From: Cupriavidus phytohabitans
GTDB lineage: Bacteria > Pseudomonadota > Gammaproteobacteria > Burkholderiales > Burkholderiaceae
NCBI RefSeq assembly: GCF_000426345.1
Contig: NZ_AUFE01000058.1
Coordinates: forward strand, 1-34,230
Direction of reading: 5' to 3'
DNA length: 34,230 nt
Below the pieces are notes generated by a model. It did not search any database, had not been told where the DNA came from, and worked only from the letters and a program-made list of their open reading frames with translations. Below, in pieces: positions 31,654-34,230 of this stretch; within the stretch, counting starts at the first letter, position 1, and each line of letters opens with the position of its first letter. The translations under genes were made by a program, and so were the position numbers.

Positions 31654-31755
31654 TTGCGCTTCCGTGCGCCTTGCACCGGTATTCTGATTTCGGTGTGGCC
31701 GCTCGGAAGTGCAGGGGTGACGTGCGCGCACCGGCCTACTGCAACCTGATACCGC

Positions 31756-32247
31756 TCAGGTGGAAGGGAACAGCTTTTCGATCGGATAGTGAGTCTTGAC
31801 GAAAGGCGACTTGATCACGATGAAGCTGAAGTACTTTTCGATCCCGATATTCCGTTCCAACAGACTTTCCATCAGTTCCTGGTAGTGGCTGACACCACGG
31901 GTGATGAACTTCAGCAAGTAATCGTAGCCGCCACTGACCAGGTGGCATTCGATAATCTCGTCCACAGCGCTCACCGCCCTCTCGAAGCGCACGAAATCCT
32001 CGCGATGGTGGTCCTCCAATGTGACCTCCGTAAACACCGTAAGAATGTCGCCGAGCTTATCCAGCCGAATATCGGCGCTGTATCCGCCGATATAACCCGC
32101 CTGCTCGAGCCGTTTGACGCGAATCAGGCAAGGGCTTGCCGACAGACCCACTGAATCGGCAAGGTCGACGTTGGTTATCCGGCCGTTTTTTTGCAGGTGG
32201 GCAAGAATCCGAAGGTCGAGGCGATCAAGTTTGATTGGCGCGGACAT
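31756..32247 (-). CDS. Lrp/AsnC-family transcriptional regulator
   Basis: The 163-aa protein has the N-terminal helix-turn-helix (LDRLDLRILAHLQKNGRIT, LADSVGLSASPCLIRVKRLE; residues 7-50) and the C-terminal RAM ligand domain (VTLEDHHREDFVRFERAV, VDEIIECHLVSGGYDYLLKF, SHYQELMESLL). Members form octamers and respond to amino acids. It is convergent with the alanine racemase gene, and Lrp proteins often control alanine catabolism, so it may respond to alanine. It also faces away from the peptide-type ABC genes at 32655, which it might regulate. Confidence 0.94.
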   Translation of the reverse strand: MSAPIKLDRLDLRILAHLQKNGRITNVDLADSVGLSASPCLIRVKRLEQAGYIGGYSADIRLDKLGDILTVFTEVTLEDHHREDFVRFERAVSAVDEIIECHLVSGGYDYLLKFITRGVSHYQELMESLLERNIGIEKYFSFIVIKSPFVKTHYPIEKLFPST

Positions 32248-32654
32248 GGTCTTTCAAGCCTGGAATGACTGCATCACATTGTCCCGGTCCGATCCGGCGA
32301 GGGCAATCGGGGCGCGCCCGGACGATCTGTTGGATAGGGTATTCCCCAAGATTGTTGCGGTGCACAGGCACCCTTATCGTGCACATGGCATTCAATGCCG
32401 AACCATACACCCGAAACCGCAGCTTTCACTGTCCTCGTCCGGAATACCCCGCAAATTCGTCGGTGACACATGCTTCAATACCCAGAAGACGGTGATGGGC
32501 TGACTTGAGAAGCCGTGCGAGGGATTGACCGCCGCCGGCAGATCACGCGCATCCCAGCGCCTTGCACCCATGGTGCACGCGCACCCAATACGTCAAGGCA
32601 CGCCGGCTGTCAGCGATGATCCGGCAGGCTGGGCCGACCTACGAGGAGACCTTC
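32248..32654. other. 407-bp intergenic region, Lrp to ABC transporter
   Basis: No convincing gene is visible; small frames here do not match any family I recognise. GTGCAC occurs twice close together (32360-32365 and 32379-32384). The region must hold the Lrp promoter and probably that of the ABC operon, whose ribosome site GGAG lies just before 32655. Confidence 0.5.
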
Positions 32655-33611
32655 ATGAACCTGTTCATCTTGCGTCTGCTGGCGCGGCGTGTCGGGCTGG
32701 CGCTGATCTCATTGCTGGCCGTCTCGGCCATCGTCTTCGCGATCACGGCGGTACTGCCCGGCGACGCCGCCCAGGAACAGCTCGGGCAAGACGCGACCCC
32801 TGAGGCCCTGGCCGCGCTGCGCAGCCAGATGGGCCTGGACGTGCCGGCGCCGGTGCGCTATGTCCACTGGCTGGGCGGCCTGCTGACCGGCGATGCCGGC
32901 GAGTCCCTGGCTACCCACATGCCGGTGTCGGAGGCCATCGGCAGCCGGCTGCCCAATTCGCTGCTGCTGGCTGGCCTGACCGCGCTGATCTCGGTGCCGG
33001 TGGCGCTGGGCCTCGGCATCCTCGCGGCGGTCTATCGCGGCACCTGGTTCGACCGCGGCGTCAGCCTCGGCGCAGTCGCAGTGGTCTCCGTGCCCGAATT
33101 CCTGGTCGCCACGCTGGCGGTGTTGCTGTTCGCGGTCCAGCTGCGCTGGCTGCCGGCACTGGCCTATGTCGGCAACGACGAATCCTGGGACAAGGTGCTG
33201 CGTTCGCTGGCCATGCCGGTGCTGACACTGTGCTGCGTGATCGTCGCGCAGATGCTGCGCATGACGCGCGCCGCGGTGATCGACCAGCTGCAGGCGCCCT
33301 ATATCGAGATGGTGCGGCTCAAGGGTGCCTCGTCCACCCGCCTGGTGCTGTTCCACGCGCTGCCCAACGCCATCGGCCCGATCGCCAATGCCGTGGCACT
33401 GAGCCTGTCCTACCTGCTGGGCGGCGTCATCATCATCGAGACCATCTTCAATTACCCGGGCATCGCCAAGCTGATGGTCGACAGTGTCGCCCAGCGCGAC
33501 ATGCCCGTAGTCCAGGTATGCGCCATGATTTTCTGCGCGACTTACCTGACCCTCGTCACGCTTGCCGATGTATGCGGCATCGTCGCCAATCCGCGTCTGC
33601 GTTACCGCTGA
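32655..33611 (+). CDS. ABC transporter permease, DppB/peptide-nickel type
   Basis: The start is ATG 32655 (MNLFILRLLARRVGLALISL) with GAGGAG upstream; a longer frame adds 31 residues without homology. The 318-aa protein has about six membrane segments and the DppB features RLPNSLLLAGLTALISVPVALGLGI, VSVPEFLVATLAVLLF and the cytoplasmic coupling motif IEMVRLKGASSTRLVLFHALPNAI that contacts the ATPase. It is one half of the inner-membrane channel of a di/oligopeptide- or nickel-type importer. The partner permease follows 31 bp later. No binding protein or ATPase is within the window. Confidence 0.94.
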   Translation: MNLFILRLLARRVGLALISLLAVSAIVFAITAVLPGDAAQEQLGQDATPEALAALRSQMGLDVPAPVRYVHWLGGLLTGDAGESLATHMPVSEAIGSRLPNSLLLAGLTALISVPVALGLGILAAVYRGTWFDRGVSLGAVAVVSVPEFLVATLAVLLFAVQLRWLPALAYVGNDESWDKVLRSLAMPVLTLCCVIVAQMLRMTRAAVIDQLQAPYIEMVRLKGASSTRLVLFHALPNAIGPIANAVALSLSYLLGGVIIIETIFNYPGIAKLMVDSVAQRDMPVVQVCAMIFCATYLTLVTLADVCGIVANPRLRYR

Positions 33612-33642
33612 TGCCCTGAACGCCATGCAGGAGCCGCGCCCC

Positions 33643-34230
33643 GTGTCCACCACCACCAACACCACCCCGCTCGCCAGCGCCACGGGGGTCTCCCCGGCTG
33701 CGCTCGGCACTACCGATAAAAGCTGTGGCCGCCCGCGACGTCCCCGGTTAGGTATTAGCGGATGGATCGGCTGCGTCATTCTTCTGGGCTGGCTTCTCGC
33801 TGCCATCTTCGGCCCGATCCTGATCAACCCGGACGCAGCGGCCTCGGGCGAATTCCAGGTCTTCGGGCCGGTCAGCGCCCACCACTGGCTTGGCACTGAC
33901 TACCTGGGCCGGGATATGCTCGCGCGCGTGCTGCTCGGCGCGCGCTATACGGTCTGCCTGGCGCTGGTCTCGACCCTGTGCGCAAGCGGCATCGGCATCA
34001 CGCTCGCGCTGCTCGCCACCGTCAGCGGCCGCTGGATCGATGCCTGCCTGAGCCGCGGCCTCGATACGCTCACCGCGATCCCGAGCAAGATGTTCGCGCT
34101 GATCATGGTCGCCGCCTTCGGCTCCTCGGTGTGGATGCTCGCCATCACCGCGGCCATCATCTACGTTCCCGGCGCGTATCGCATCGCGCGCTCGCTGGCG
34201 GTCAACATCAACGCGATGGACTACGTGACC
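33643..34230 (+). CDS. ABC transporter permease, DppC type (cut by window edge)
   Basis: The frame continues to the window end without a stop. The preferred start is GTG 33643 with AGGAG about 10 bp upstream; ATG 33625 in the same frame has no ribosome site. After a Thr/Ser-rich N-terminus comes a first membrane helix (GWIGCVILLGWLLAAIFGPIL), then HHWLGTDYLGRDMLARVLLGAR, the DppC hallmark. ALVSTLCASGIGITLALLA and ALIMVAAFGSSVWMLAITAA are further membrane segments. The EAA coupling loop begins near VNINAMDYV at the edge. It pairs with the DppB-type permease upstream. Confidence 0.93.
   Translation, partial: MSTTTNTTPLASATGVSPAALGTTDKSCGRPRRPRLGISGWIGCVILLGWLLAAIFGPILINPDAAASGEFQVFGPVSAHHWLGTDYLGRDMLARVLLGARYTVCLALVSTLCASGIGITLALLATVSGRWIDACLSRGLDTLTAIPSKMFALIMVAAFGSSVWMLAITAAIIYVPGAYRIARSLAVNINAMDYVT

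Noticed and set aside
32360..32384. GTGCAC repeated twice as an operator
   Set aside because: Short hexamers that are self-complementary on their own; they do not pair with a regulator or a second site in the window.
32709..33896. 395-codon open frame on the minus strand
   Set aside because: Antisense to the DppB-type permease, rich in His/Gln/Arg/Asp; the sense strand has clear membrane segments and the coupling motif.

Overview
The window is high-GC DNA from a betaproteobacterium, most likely a Cupriavidus or close Burkholderiales relative. The grounds are the codon use, a Burkholderia-type trimeric porin, many LysR regulators and above all the repeated Bug (TctC-type) tricarboxylate-binding receptors. 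Six Bug domains are visible: three intact genes, one fused to an enzyme and two broken copies. No TctA/TctB membrane partner, rRNA, tRNA or CRISPR array was seen.

Region 1 (1-8.5 kb, minus strand) is a carboxylate/acyl-CoA catabolic cluster. In transcription order it holds a Bug receptor, a crotonase, an ADP-forming acyl-CoA synthetase, an alpha/beta hydrolase, an MmgE/PrpD protein, a Bug pseudogene, an IclR regulator and a 3-hydroxyacyl-CoA dehydrogenase cut by the window edge. Region 2 (8.7-12.9 kb) holds a carboxymuconolactone-decarboxylase-like protein, an SDR dehydrogenase, an amidohydrolase remnant, an SMP-30 lactonase and a truncated Bug that ends in a clear terminator; a LysR gene is divergent from it. 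Region 3 (12.9-17.5 kb) holds a Bug-MmgE/PrpD operon, a divergent LysR gene and an alpha/beta hydrolase whose nucleophile position is Ala. A 35-bp two-block motif with identical spacing lies upstream of both the Bug operon and that hydrolase.

Region 4 (17.5-25.9 kb) is the most unusual part. A Bug gene is followed one base later by a single 677-codon ORF joining a PrpF/4-oxalomesaconate-tautomerase-type isomerase to a second Bug domain without a signal peptide. A LysR gene is divergent. Facing it is an operon of porin, FAS1-like/mesaconyl-CoA-hydratase-like dehydratase, CoA-transferase pseudogene and a fumarate-lyase-superfamily enzyme. The same 8-7-8 inverted repeat occurs upstream of the LysR/Bug pair and upstream of the porin, suggesting one regulon that spans outer-membrane entry, periplasmic capture and intracellular conversion of an unsaturated di- or tricarboxylate. 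The substrate is inferred, not proven.

Region 5 (25.9-27.1 kb) is a scar with a transposase C-terminal fragment, a perfect 20-bp GC palindrome and a frameshifted DUF2917-like gene. Region 6 (27.1-34.2 kb) looks more like housekeeping sequence: a CbbR-like LysR gene, a degenerate HAD-like protein, NDH-2, alanine racemase, an Lrp regulator and the first two permease genes of a peptide-type ABC importer, the second cut by the window edge.

A theme across regions 1-4 is gene decay. The Bug pseudogene and the CoA-transferase pseudogene each keep both ends of the gene and lack the middle, an amidohydrolase survives only as its C-terminus, and the PrpF-Bug ORF could itself be a deletion-born chimera.
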